Source: Streptosporangiaceae bacterium (GTDB lineage Bacteria; Actinomycetota; Actinomycetes; Streptosporangiales; Streptosporangiaceae). Taken from it: a DNA stretch of 35,187 nucleotides. Positions 22,180-31,118 of this stretch are shown piece by piece; within the stretch, counting starts at the first letter, position 1, and each line of letters begins with the position of its first letter. Both the position numbers and the translations under genes were made by a program. The notes beneath the pieces are model-generated. The model searched no databases and was not told where the DNA came from. It saw nothing but the letters and a program-made list of their open reading frames with translations. The stretch lies in NCBI GenBank assembly GCA_019245115.1, contig JAFARZ010000057.1, positions 1 to 35,187 of the forward strand, in the 5' to 3' direction.

Positions 22180-23334
22180 CTACCCCCCGGAAAACACAGC
22201 ACTCTCATGATGGATGCGTCCCTCGGTGGCGGTCAGCGGCCTGCCGCTGCCGCCCCAGCGAAGCTGGATCAGCTCCGCGGCGATCGAAATGGCCGTCTCC
22301 TCGGGGGTCCTGGCCCCCAGATCGAGTCCGATCGGCGAGCGCAGCCGGGTCAGCTCCTCCTCCGTCACCCCGGCCTCGCGCAGCCGGGTGAGCCGGTCCT
22401 CGTGGGTGCGCCTGCTGCCCATCGCCCCGATGTATCCGGCCGGCGTGCGCAGCGCAACCTCCAGCAGCGGCACGTCGAACTTGGGGTCGTGGGTCAGCAC
22501 GCAGATCACCGTCCGCGCGTCCACCTCGGTCCCGGCCAGGAACCGGTGCGGCCAGTCGACCACCACCTCGTCGGCGTCCGGGAACCGGGACGCTGTGGCG
22601 AACACCTTCCTGGCGTCGCACACGGTGACGTGATAGCCGAGGAACTTCCCGGTCCGGGCCACCGCGGCGGCGAAGTCGATCGCGCCGAACACCAGCATCC
22701 GGGGCCGCGGCGCGAACGAGTTGACGAAGACGCTCAGCTCGTCGCCGCGCCGTTCGCCGTGCGCGCCATACCTGCGGATGGCCGTCAGGCCCTGGGCCAG
22801 CATTCCCCGGACATCGTCGTCCACCGCCGCGTCAAGCCGCTCTCCGGACCCCAGCGTCCCGGACGCGCCCTTTGCATTGGGACCAGCCCCAGCGTCAGGC
22901 CGACCCCAGATCACCCGGCGTGCACCCACCTGGCCCGGGCCGGCGACGACCGTAGCCACCGCGACCGGCTCACCGCGCTCCACCGCGGCGGCGATCTCCC
23001 CCAGTTCCGGGAACGTCTCCCGGTTCACTCGTTCGACAAAGATATCGAGGATTCCGCCACACGTCAATCCGACTGCGAACGCGTCGTCGTCGTTGACTCC
23101 GTAGGTCTCCAGCACCGGCACTCCGGTCTGGCACACATCCTGGGACAGCTCGTAAACGGCCCCCTCCACGCAGCCGCCGGAAACGCTGCCCACGACCTCG
23201 TTGCCCTCCGGTGAGGCCGCCATCGCCGCCCCCGGGTCGCGCGGCGCACTGCGGAAGGTCCGGACGACGGTGGCCAGGCCGAACGTCTCCCCGGCCTCCC
23301 ACCACTTGGTGACCCGATCCAGGATGTCACGCAT
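22180..23334 (-). CDS. XdhC/CoxI family protein, 384 aa
   Basis: A maturation factor of molybdenum hydroxylases (xanthine or CO dehydrogenase); XdhC-type proteins bind the molybdopterin cofactor and help sulfurate and insert it. The N-terminal XdhC-CoxI domain has TVVRTFRSAPRDPGAAMA and VVGSVSGGCVEGAVY, with the conserved SGGCVE. The C-terminal Rossmann-like XdhC_C domain starts at MLVFGAIDFAAAVARTGKFL and includes VICVLTHDPKFDVPLLEVAL, YIGAMGSRRTHEDRL and RLRSPIGLDLGARTPEETA. GAGGTGA lies upstream of the ATG at 23334. No hydroxylase subunit lies in the window, so the target enzyme must be elsewhere. Confidence 0.93.
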   Translation of the reverse strand: MRDILDRVTKWWEAGETFGLATVVRTFRSAPRDPGAAMAASPEGNEVVGSVSGGCVEGAVYELSQDVCQTGVPVLETYGVNDDDAFAVGLTCGGILDIFVERVNRETFPELGEIAAAVERGEPVAVATVVAGPGQVGARRVIWGRPDAGAGPNAKGASGTLGSGERLDAAVDDDVRGMLAQGLTAIRRYGAHGERRGDELSVFVNSFAPRPRMLVFGAIDFAAAVARTGKFLGYHVTVCDARKVFATASRFPDADEVVVDWPHRFLAGTEVDARTVICVLTHDPKFDVPLLEVALRTPAGYIGAMGSRRTHEDRLTRLREAGVTEEELTRLRSPIGLDLGARTPEETAISIAAELIQLRWGGSGRPLTATEGRIHHESAVFSGG

Positions 23335-23429
23335 ACCGTCACCTCGGCCTTTCCGCCCAGCGAAGACAATCCCACGCTACGCGGACTACAACGCTGGTGG
23401 CCACGCCCGTATTCGCGAGCCGGTCCTGG

Positions 23430-23990
23430 TCAGCGCCCGACGCTGGCCACGGCTGCGGTGATCAGCGCCGGGATCTCCGGATGCACCGGATCGGGGTCGG
23501 CCAGCACCTCGCTCGCGGAGAACCAGCCGTGCCGGTCGATGCTGGATCGCTCCCAATCGTCCTGGCCATCGAAACTAACCTCAACCGCCTCCACCGCGAC
23601 CGCGAAGAACGTCTGCTGCTGAACAAACCACCGGCCGCCCCACGTGAACTCGATTGTGTGACTCGCGATCGGGTCGCCCAGCCGGGCCGGATCGACCGTG
23701 ATCCCGGCCTCCTCGCGCAACTCTCGCGCCGCCGCGTCCCGCAGCGACTCACCATCGTCCGTCGCGCCGCCCACGGTGAACCAGAACGGCTCATCCGGGC
23801 GGTGCGGATCCCAGCCGTGCAGCAACAGCACGCGTCCGTCCGGATTCACGGGCAGCACCCGGCCTGTCGTGCGCCGGACAGTGCCGGATTGGCCTGGGCC
23901 TGCGGCCGCAGTGTTGGATTGGCCTGGGCCTCCGGCCGCAGTGTTGGATTGGCCTGGGCCTCCGGCCGCGGCGCCTTCTGGTGTGGTCAT
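23430..23990 (-). CDS. NUDIX hydrolase, 186 aa
   Basis: It carries a complete Nudix box, GATDDGESLRDAAARELR followed by EEAGI (pattern G-x5-E-x7-REUxEExGU), so a divalent-metal-dependent pyrophosphohydrolase of a nucleoside diphosphate-linked compound is expected. The core begins at about residue 38 (RRTTGRVLPVNPDGRVLLL). The first 37 residues are a GPGQSNTAA repeat made by a 30-bp tandem DNA repeat and are probably disordered. The ATG at 23990 is the annotated start; an in-frame start nearer the core is not seen. It begins 14 bases after hisG and is probably the last gene of the rib-his operon. The natural substrate is unknown. Confidence 0.88.
   Translation of the reverse strand: MTTPEGAAAGGPGQSNTAAGGPGQSNTAAAGPGQSGTVRRTTGRVLPVNPDGRVLLLHGWDPHRPDEPFWFTVGGATDDGESLRDAAARELREEAGITVDPARLGDPIASHTIEFTWGGRWFVQQQTFFAVAVEAVEVSFDGQDDWERSSIDRHGWFSASEVLADPDPVHPEIPALITAAVASVGR
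23881..23970 (-). repeat. 30-bp tandem repeat inside the NUDIX gene, 3 copies
   Basis: Three adjacent 30-bp units start at 23881, 23911 and 23941. Units 2 and 3 differ only in the last base, unit 1 has three changes. Each unit encodes ten residues, so copy-number change keeps the frame. Confidence 0.92.
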
Positions 23991-24004
23991 GTACCCCAGC
24001 CGGA

Positions 24005-24880
24005 CTACTCGACGATCTTGGAGATCGGGATCTCCAGTATGTCCTGCGCGCCCGCCGCCTTGAGCGCCGGGATCAGCGTGTTGACGCCGCGCTTGGGCAC
24101 CACGGTCTCGACCGCGTTCATGTTGCCGCGAGCGAGCGTGGTGATCGTCGGCGAGGACAGGGCGGGCAGCATCTCGGTCACGGCGGCCAGCCGGTCAGCG
24201 GGCACGTTCAGCTTGAGCAGCACGTGGCCGCGGGCCTGGATCGCGCCGCGCAGCAGCAGCGCGATGTCCTCCATCGCCGCCCGCTTGGCCGGATCGGCGT
24301 GCGCCGGGCCCGCGGCGACCAGCTCAGTGTAGCTGGTCAGCAGCGTGTCCAGGATGCGCAGCCCGTTCTTGCGCAGCGATGAGCCGGTCTCGGTGAGGTC
24401 CACGATCGCGTCGACGATGTCGGGCACCTTCGCCTCGGTGGCGCCGTAAGACGGGATTATCATCGCCTTGACCCCGTGTGACTCCAGGAACCGCCTGGTC
24501 AGCGACGGGAACTCGGTCGAGATCCGGACTCCCTCGGGCAGGTCGCCGACGGACCGCCAGGCCGCCGCGTCCGGTACGGCGAGCACCACCCGGACCGGTT
24601 GCGAGGTGGCCTTGGAGTACTGCAACTCGCCGAGCGAGACCACATCCGCCTCGGTCTCGCTGATCCAGTCGCGCCCCGTGATGCCGAGGTCAAACAGCCC
24701 GCGCTCGATGTAGGACGGTATTTCCTGCGGCCGCAGGAACCGTACCCGGTCGATCCTCGGGTCGTCGATCGACGCGTGATAGTCCCGGTCCGACGACCGC
24801 CGCACGGTCAGGTCGGCCGCATCGAACAGTTCCAGTGTCGCCTTCTCAAGCGACCCTTTCGGCAGTACCAGCGAAAGCAT
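24005..24880 (-). CDS. hisG: ATP phosphoribosyltransferase, long form, 291 aa
   Basis: The first enzyme of histidine synthesis: ATP plus PRPP gives phosphoribosyl-ATP. The N-terminus LVLPKGSLEKATLELFDAA, the GLFDLGITGRDW block, the PRPP-binding DAIVDLTETGSSLRKNGLR, and a C-terminal ACT-like regulatory domain (LPALSSPTITTLARGN) mark the long, histidine-inhibited form. The ATG at 24880 follows GAGGG; the 14 residues upstream in frame are not conserved. In Streptomyces and relatives hisE lies between ribH and hisG; here only 116 bp separate ribH and hisG and no HisE sequence can be read in them. Transcription probably comes from the rib promoter. Confidence 0.96.
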   Translation of the reverse strand: MLSLVLPKGSLEKATLELFDAADLTVRRSSDRDYHASIDDPRIDRVRFLRPQEIPSYIERGLFDLGITGRDWISETEADVVSLGELQYSKATSQPVRVVLAVPDAAAWRSVGDLPEGVRISTEFPSLTRRFLESHGVKAMIIPSYGATEAKVPDIVDAIVDLTETGSSLRKNGLRILDTLLTSYTELVAAGPAHADPAKRAAMEDIALLLRGAIQARGHVLLKLNVPADRLAAVTEMLPALSSPTITTLARGNMNAVETVVPKRGVNTLIPALKAAGAQDILEIPISKIVE

Positions 24881-24996
24881 TAAACCCTCATTTTCCCGAA
24901 CGGCTGTGGTGCTTCTCCCCAACTACCCCACGCCAACGGGATGGATGGCGCCATTCATCTCACTGGGGGATCTTGGAGCGGGGGCTGACAGCCCGG

Positions 24997-26788
<1,792 letters not shown>

Positions 26789-26792
<4 letters not shown>

Positions 26793-27427
26793 TTGCGCAC
26801 CAGCCTTTCCACGTACTTGGCGATCACATCGACCTCCAGGTTCACGGCGTCGCCCGGCTGGCGATCGCCCAGCGTGGTGCGCTTGAGGGTTTCGGGGATG
26901 AGGCTGACCTCGAACCACTGCTCGTCCGCGTTTCCGTCTGTGTTGTCGTCGTCTGTGTTGTCGTCGTCTGTGTTGTCGTCGCTGAGGGCGGAGACGGTCA
27001 GGCTGACGCCGTCGACCGCTATCGAGCCCTTTTGGACGACGTAGCGGGATATTTCGTCAGGTAGTGAGACTCGTACGATGTCCCAGCGTTCTCCGGGAGA
27101 GCGGGAGATGATCCTGGCCGTCGCGTCGACGTGCCCCTGGACCAGGTGACCGCCCAGCCGGTCGGCCAGGCGGACCGAGCGCTCCAGGTTGACCGGCGCG
27201 CCGGGCGTCAGCGATCCGAGGCTGGACCGGTCGAGGGTCTCGCGCATGACGTCCGCGGTGAAGGACCCGGCCAGGATCGCGGTCACGGTCAGGCAGACGC
27301 CGTTGACCGCTATCGAGTCGCCCGGGGAGGCGTCATCCACACTGCCCTGAATGGTAAGCCTGGCCGAATCGGCGTAGTGCTCGACGCCGGCCACCTCGCC
27401 GAGTTCTTCCACGATCCCGGTGAACAT
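26789..27427 (-). CDS. ribE: Riboflavin synthase alpha chain, 212 aa
   Basis: It dismutates two lumazine molecules to riboflavin. Two lumazine-binding repeats are visible: [17 protein letters not shown] with [13 protein letters not shown], and GHVDATARI with [16 protein letters not shown]. The ATG at 27427 is set by GAGGAGGAAG just upstream. An acidic insertion [20 protein letters not shown] lies between strands of the second domain and is made of a 15-bp tandem repeat; it probably forms a surface loop. It is the first gene after the FMN riboswitch. No ribD gene lies in the window. Confidence 0.96.
26941..26985 (-). repeat. 15-bp tandem repeat inside ribE, 3 copies
   Basis: tgttgtcgtcgtctg (plus strand) starts at 26941 and 26956 and, with two changes, at 26971. 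It encodes repeated DDNTD on the minus strand and keeps the frame. Confidence 0.92.
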
Positions 27428-27564
27428 CGCGCTTCCTCCTCGGAGCTCCCTGCCTGCCCCGGGGGAACGCGCTCGCGTGGATGGCCGCGCGGTGCGCCTG
27501 AACACGGTCTGCGTGCTGCCTGCGCCGTTACCTCGCCGGACAGCCAGCCGACCCTGCCCGCGTG

Positions 27565-27693
27565 CTACCTCCCATCCGGACTCTCACCGTCGGTCCCGGG
27601 ATTCCACCGGGTCAACCAGCCGCTGGCTGCGGCCGGGTCGCGGACTGTCACCGCCGGTTCGGAATTTCACCGACCCCGGAGCACGCTCTTACT
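27565..27693 (-). promoter_or_regulatory. FMN riboswitch (RFN element)
   Basis: On the minus strand the conserved blocks of the FMN aptamer appear in order: GGTCGGTGAAATTCCGAACC, CGGCGGTGACAGTCCGCGA, a variable helix, GACCCGGTGGAATCCC, ACCGACGGTGAGAGTCC and GGATGGGAGG. It lies about 140 bp before the ribE start, and the leader between them contains the expression platform. FMN binding should turn off the ribE-ribBA-ribH operon, and through it probably hisG and the NUDIX gene. Whether it acts by terminating transcription or by hiding the GAGGAGG of ribE is not clear; the GC-rich leader has no obvious T-tract terminator, which favours translation control. Confidence 0.95.
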
Positions 27694-28474
27694 CGCACAA
27701 CCAGTGTGCCACATGAGCTATTCCGCACCGCCACCCGCTGGTCGCTCCCGATCCGCGCCAGTCCCCCGTCGACCATCGCCCATCTCCGCAGACCCTCGAC
27801 CTCCCACCTCCCGCGCACACCCTGCACCGCCCCGCGCGGACCCTGCACTTCCCCGCGCAGACCCTTCGCCTCCCGCGCGGACCCTGCACCTCCCCGCGGG
27901 GGCTAGTGGATATATGCTGATGTAGCACGATTTATCGCGCCACAAGACCGGCACGTGGTGAGCGGTTGCGGTGGGACTACGTGGAAGAAGAGAGCCTCGC
28001 GGAAAGAATGGCGCCGGTTTCCGCTACCTTTTCCTCCAGAGAGCGCTTTTGTTCCGCGCGATGACTGGCCCAGACGCCCGGTATGCGGCGATATACGCAG
28101 TTCACGAGGGTCGGCAGCACACCCCCAGCGAAACAGCGGGCGCCGGAATGTCGCGAACGCACGATATGCCGGAACGCTCACTCTCGGAGTAAGCGTCGCG
28201 ATGACCAACCCCAGCGTGACCGCAGGCGGAATGCGTCCGGTTCGGAGCGAAATGTCCCTGAGACGCACACCGCTATCAGGCCTTGAGCCAGACATCGCCC
28301 GCCGCACGCGCCCCTCTCGGCCGGGACGGCCGGACGACCGGGGCGGCCGGGACCGCCGGGACCGCCGGGACGACCGGAAACACGCTCGCGCACCGCGCCG
28401 GCTGACAGTAACGTCGGGCTGGAGGACGGAAACCAAGCGGAAACCAGGATGAGGACGAGGAGCAGAGCAAGTCA
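27694..28474. other. Region without a convincing gene
   Basis: It must hold the rib operon promoter (27694-27760, minus) and the promoter of the HAD gene (near 28400-28470, plus). A minus-strand open frame, 27903-28475, encodes an Arg/Ser-rich 190-residue sequence with no family likeness. Around 28000-28200 the DNA is less GC-rich and has atypical codon use in all frames. A GC-rich trinucleotide-type tract (gggaccgcc) lies at 28318-28385. Confidence 0.4.
27795..27900. repeat. Degenerate tandem repeat of 18-20 bp
   Basis: About five imperfect copies of a unit like ccccgcgcggaccctgcac follow each other. The region is intergenic, upstream of the rib operon. Confidence 0.65.
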
Positions 28475-29158
28475 ATGACGATCCAGGCGGTCATCTTCGA
28501 CTGGGGCGGCACACTCACCCCGTGGCACGACGTCGATCACGAGGCCCTCTGGCTTGAGGTCTGCTCGCGCCATTACCCAGCCACGCGGGCGTCCGTGCTG
28601 GCCACCGCCGCCCTGGCCGCTGAGCGGGAACTGTGGCTGCTAGGCGAGCAGGCGCACCAGAGCGCAACGCTTTCCCAGGTGTTCTCACGCGCCGGCGTCC
28701 TGGCCTCCGCCGAGCTGCTGGCCAGCTACTTCGAGGCGTGGGATCCGCACACGTTTACCGATACCGAAGCCATACCCGTGCTGACCGAACTGCGGCGGCG
28801 CGGGATCAAGGTGGGCGTCCTGTCCAACACGATGTGGCCGCGCGAGGCGCACGAGCGCATCTTCGGCCGGGACAAATTGTCCAGCCTGATCGACGGGGCC
28901 GTGTACAGCAGCGAAATCCCGTGGGTAAAGCCGCACCCCGAGGCGTTCCGTGCCGCCATGGCCGCCGTCGGCGTGACAGACCCGGCTAGCTGCGTGTTCG
29001 TGGGCGACCGGCCGTATGACGATGTGCACGGGGCCAAGAGCGCCGGAATGCGGGCGGTCTTGATGGCCAATAGCAGCGTCCCGGCTTACGACGGTTCCAG
29101 TCCGGACGCCGTCATCACCCGGCTGTCCGAGCTACTCGGCCACATCGAAGCCTGGTAG
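28475..29158 (+). CDS. HAD family hydrolase, 227 aa
   Basis: A haloacid-dehalogenase-type phosphatase. Motif I is VIFDWGGTLTPWH with the nucleophile Asp at 9; motif II is KVGVLSNT, and motifs III and IV are KPHPEAF and VFVGDRPYDDVHGAKSAGM. The residue two after the nucleophile is Gly, where most HAD phosphatases have an acid/base Asp (DxD); this DWGGT form recurs among actinobacterial HADs and resembles the DWAGT of phosphonatases. A cap domain of about 90 residues follows motif I, as in subfamily I. GAGGACGAGGAG lies upstream of the ATG at 28475. The substrate is unknown. Downstream is a run of nine C. Confidence 0.9.
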   Translation: MTIQAVIFDWGGTLTPWHDVDHEALWLEVCSRHYPATRASVLATAALAAERELWLLGEQAHQSATLSQVFSRAGVLASAELLASYFEAWDPHTFTDTEAIPVLTELRRRGIKVGVLSNTMWPREAHERIFGRDKLSSLIDGAVYSSEIPWVKPHPEAFRAAMAAVGVTDPASCVFVGDRPYDDVHGAKSAGMRAVLMANSSVPAYDGSSPDAVITRLSELLGHIEAW

Positions 29159-29464
29159 CCCCCCCCCGCAGCGCGCCACCCAAAAAAACTCCGCGGAAAA
29201 GTGTTGGTGTGCGCGGCCGGCCCGGCTCATACCGGTGTGGGGCCGCGAAAGGGGAATTGCGGGACGCCGGGATCCTGGTCGAGGGGGGGCAGGGTCCCGG
29301 CTCCGCGGCACGCCTGGCGGCCCGTCACGCCCGGCCCCACACCCCGGCAAGAACCCGTCGATCGGATCGTCCGAGCACACATCCAGATTCCGTTACCGCA
29401 ACGAACTTCGCCTAATGTCGTCCAGACTTGTCCATGTATGGAGTCGCGCGACTACGGTAGCCCT
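29159..29464. other. Gap between the HAD and sigma genes
   Basis: It starts with nine C (29159-29167) and a run of seven A soon after, both prone to slippage. No gene is recognised; frames open through it (from 29201 and 29235) are Arg/Pro-rich. The end carries the probable promoter of the sigma gene. Confidence 0.4.
29428..29458 (+). promoter_or_regulatory. Probable promoter of a leaderless sigma factor mRNA
   Basis: TTGTCC at 29428-29433 and TACGGT at 29453-29458 resemble -35 and -10 boxes with 19 bp between. The ATG at 29465 lies 7 bases after the -10 box and has no ribosome binding site, so the transcript may begin at the start codon itself. Confidence 0.45.
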
Positions 29465-31093
29465 ATGCGCGACAGTGAGCTGGTCGCGGCCATTGTGGGG
29501 GGAGATCCCGAAGGGCTTGCCGCGGCTTACGACAAATATGCTGCCCGGCTGTACACGTACTGCCGGTCCGTCCTTCACGAGCCGGCCGACGCGGCCGACG
29601 CGGTTCAGGACACCTTCGTCATCGCGGCATCCCGGCTGGGTGGGCTGCGGGACCGTGAGCGGCTTCGTCCATGGCTGTACGCCGTGGCACGGAACGAATG
29701 CCTACGCCGGATCAGGGCCAGAGCGGCGACTTCCGCACTCGAAGAGGCGCCGGAAGTGACCGACGAGAGAGCGGATGTCGCGATCGACGCCGAGCGTGCC
29801 GAGCTGCGGGCGCTTGTCCGCGCCGCTGTCCTCGGCTTGAATCCCGCCGAGCAGGAGGTCATCGAACTCCAGCTCCGGCAGGGGCTCGAGGGCACCGAAG
29901 TGGCGGATGTGCTCGGTATCACTCGCAATCACGCGCACGCGTTGATCTCCCGGGCCCGCAACCAGCTCGAGGTCAGCCTCGGCGTGCTCCTCGTCGCCCG
30001 CACCGGGCGGCAGGCCTGCCCCGCCCTCGACACGTTGCTCGAGAGCTGGGACGGGGAGCTCACCACGCTGTGGCGGAAGCGGATCAACCGCCACGTCGAA
30101 CGGTGCCCGGTCTGCTCCGAACGCAAGCGCAGCGAGTTGCGGCCGGCGATGCTGCTCGGTATCGCGCCGCTGGCGGCTCTGCCGCTCACCGCGGCCGCCC
30201 CGCCAGGCCTGCGGGAGCAGGTGCTGCGGCTGGCTTCCAGTGACACACCGGACGCCGTCGCGCACCGCGCCAGTGTCGCCGCGCGGGCCCGGCACTTCGG
30301 CCAGCAGGGGTTCCCCAGGCCACTGGACCCCCCCAAGCACTGGTGGCGCGCCCGGCCCACGCAGGTCGCCGCGGTCGCGGCGGCGGCCGCCGCGATCATC
30401 GCCGCCACGTCCGTGGCGCTGAGCGGAGGCGGCGGCCCGCACCGCCCCGAGGCGGCCGGTATCGCCCCCGGCGCCGCGCCGGGTGTCGCCTCGACCGGCC
30501 CAGGCGCGCACCCGGCCACCTCGCCCGGCGGCGCACCCGGCAGGACGGCGCCGGGCGGTGCGGGCGGCCACTCAGGTCCGGGCGCTTCCGGCGGTTCTGG
30601 CGGTTCTGGGACGCCTGGGCTGCCGAGCCCGGGCAGCCCGCTGGCGACCGGGTCCCCGGGCGCGCCGGGCCCCGGCAGCTCATCGCCGGGCCCGGGATCT
30701 TCCAGCCCCGGCCGCCCGTCCCCACGGCCGTCCTCGTCGCCGCCCAGTTCCCGGCCGCCGACCCCGCCGCCCAGCTCGTCCGCGCCGCCTCCGCCGCCTC
30801 CCCCAAGCTCGGTGGCGCCGGGCACGCTGAGCGTGTCCCCGACGACTGTGGTGCTCAGCGCGCTGGGCAGCACCGAGGTCAGCCTGACCGCGGTAGGCGG
30901 CCCGGTGTCGTGGTCGATCGGCGAGCAGTCCAGCTTGATCGGGAGCCTCAACGTCGCGCCTTCGGCTGGGACGCTGCAAGCAGGGCAGACCGCGACGATC
31001 AGCATCTCGGTCAACGGCCTCGCGTCGATCGACACCGTGCTGACCGTGAATCCCGGCGGCCACGCGATAACCGTCGTACTGGGCCTGCTCTGA
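29465..31093 (+). CDS. Membrane-anchored ECF sigma factor with fused sensor-like tail, 542 aa
   Basis: The N-terminus is an ECF sigma factor: sigma-2 about 10-80 (AYDKYAARLYTYCRSVL, DAVQDTFVIAASRL, LRPWLYAVARNECLRRIR) and sigma-4 about 112-168 (LNPAEQEVIELQLRQG, EVADVLGITRNHAHALISRA). Then RHVERCPVC at 209-217 gives H-x3-C-x2-C, the zinc motif of ZAS anti-sigma domains. A hydrophobic helix at about 300-320 (VAAVAAAAAAIIAATSVAL) is followed by a 130-residue Gly/Pro/Ser-rich stalk and a C-terminal Ig/BACON-like domain (TLSVSPTTVVLSALGSTEVS to the end). This predicts one protein with a sigma factor inside and a beta-domain outside. The start at 29465 fits the promoter; ATG at 29438 is possible. 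No separate anti-sigma gene is adjacent. Confidence 0.88.
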   Translation: MRDSELVAAIVGGDPEGLAAAYDKYAARLYTYCRSVLHEPADAADAVQDTFVIAASRLGGLRDRERLRPWLYAVARNECLRRIRARAATSALEEAPEVTDERADVAIDAERAELRALVRAAVLGLNPAEQEVIELQLRQGLEGTEVADVLGITRNHAHALISRARNQLEVSLGVLLVARTGRQACPALDTLLESWDGELTTLWRKRINRHVERCPVCSERKRSELRPAMLLGIAPLAALPLTAAAPPGLREQVLRLASSDTPDAVAHRASVAARARHFGQQGFPRPLDPPKHWWRARPTQVAAVAAAAAAIIAATSVALSGGGGPHRPEAAGIAPGAAPGVASTGPGAHPATSPGGAPGRTAPGGAGGHSGPGASGGSGGSGTPGLPSPGSPLATGSPGAPGPGSSSPGPGSSSPGRPSPRPSSSPPSSRPPTPPPSSSAPPPPPPPSSVAPGTLSVSPTTVVLSALGSTEVSLTAVGGPVSWSIGEQSSLIGSLNVAPSAGTLQAGQTATISISVNGLASIDTVLTVNPGGHAITVVLGLL

Positions 31094-31094
31094 A

Positions 31095-31112
31095 GCCCGC
31101 ACTGGAGCGGGC
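31095..31112. terminator. Hairpin between converging genes
   Basis: GCCCGC (31095-31100) and GCGGGC (31107-31112) form a perfect 6-bp stem with a 6-base loop, 1 base past the sigma gene stop and 6 bases from the regulator stop on the other strand. Confidence 0.55.
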
Positions 31113-31118
31113 CGGGAT

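Noticed and set aside
27903..28475. 190-codon minus-strand frame between the riboswitch and the HAD gene
   Set aside because: Arg/Ser-rich, repeats included, no family features; it ends at the HAD start. Kept only as an unassigned region.
29159..29167. Nine-C run as a phase-variation switch
   Set aside because: It lies after the HAD stop codon and not inside a gene or a visible promoter.
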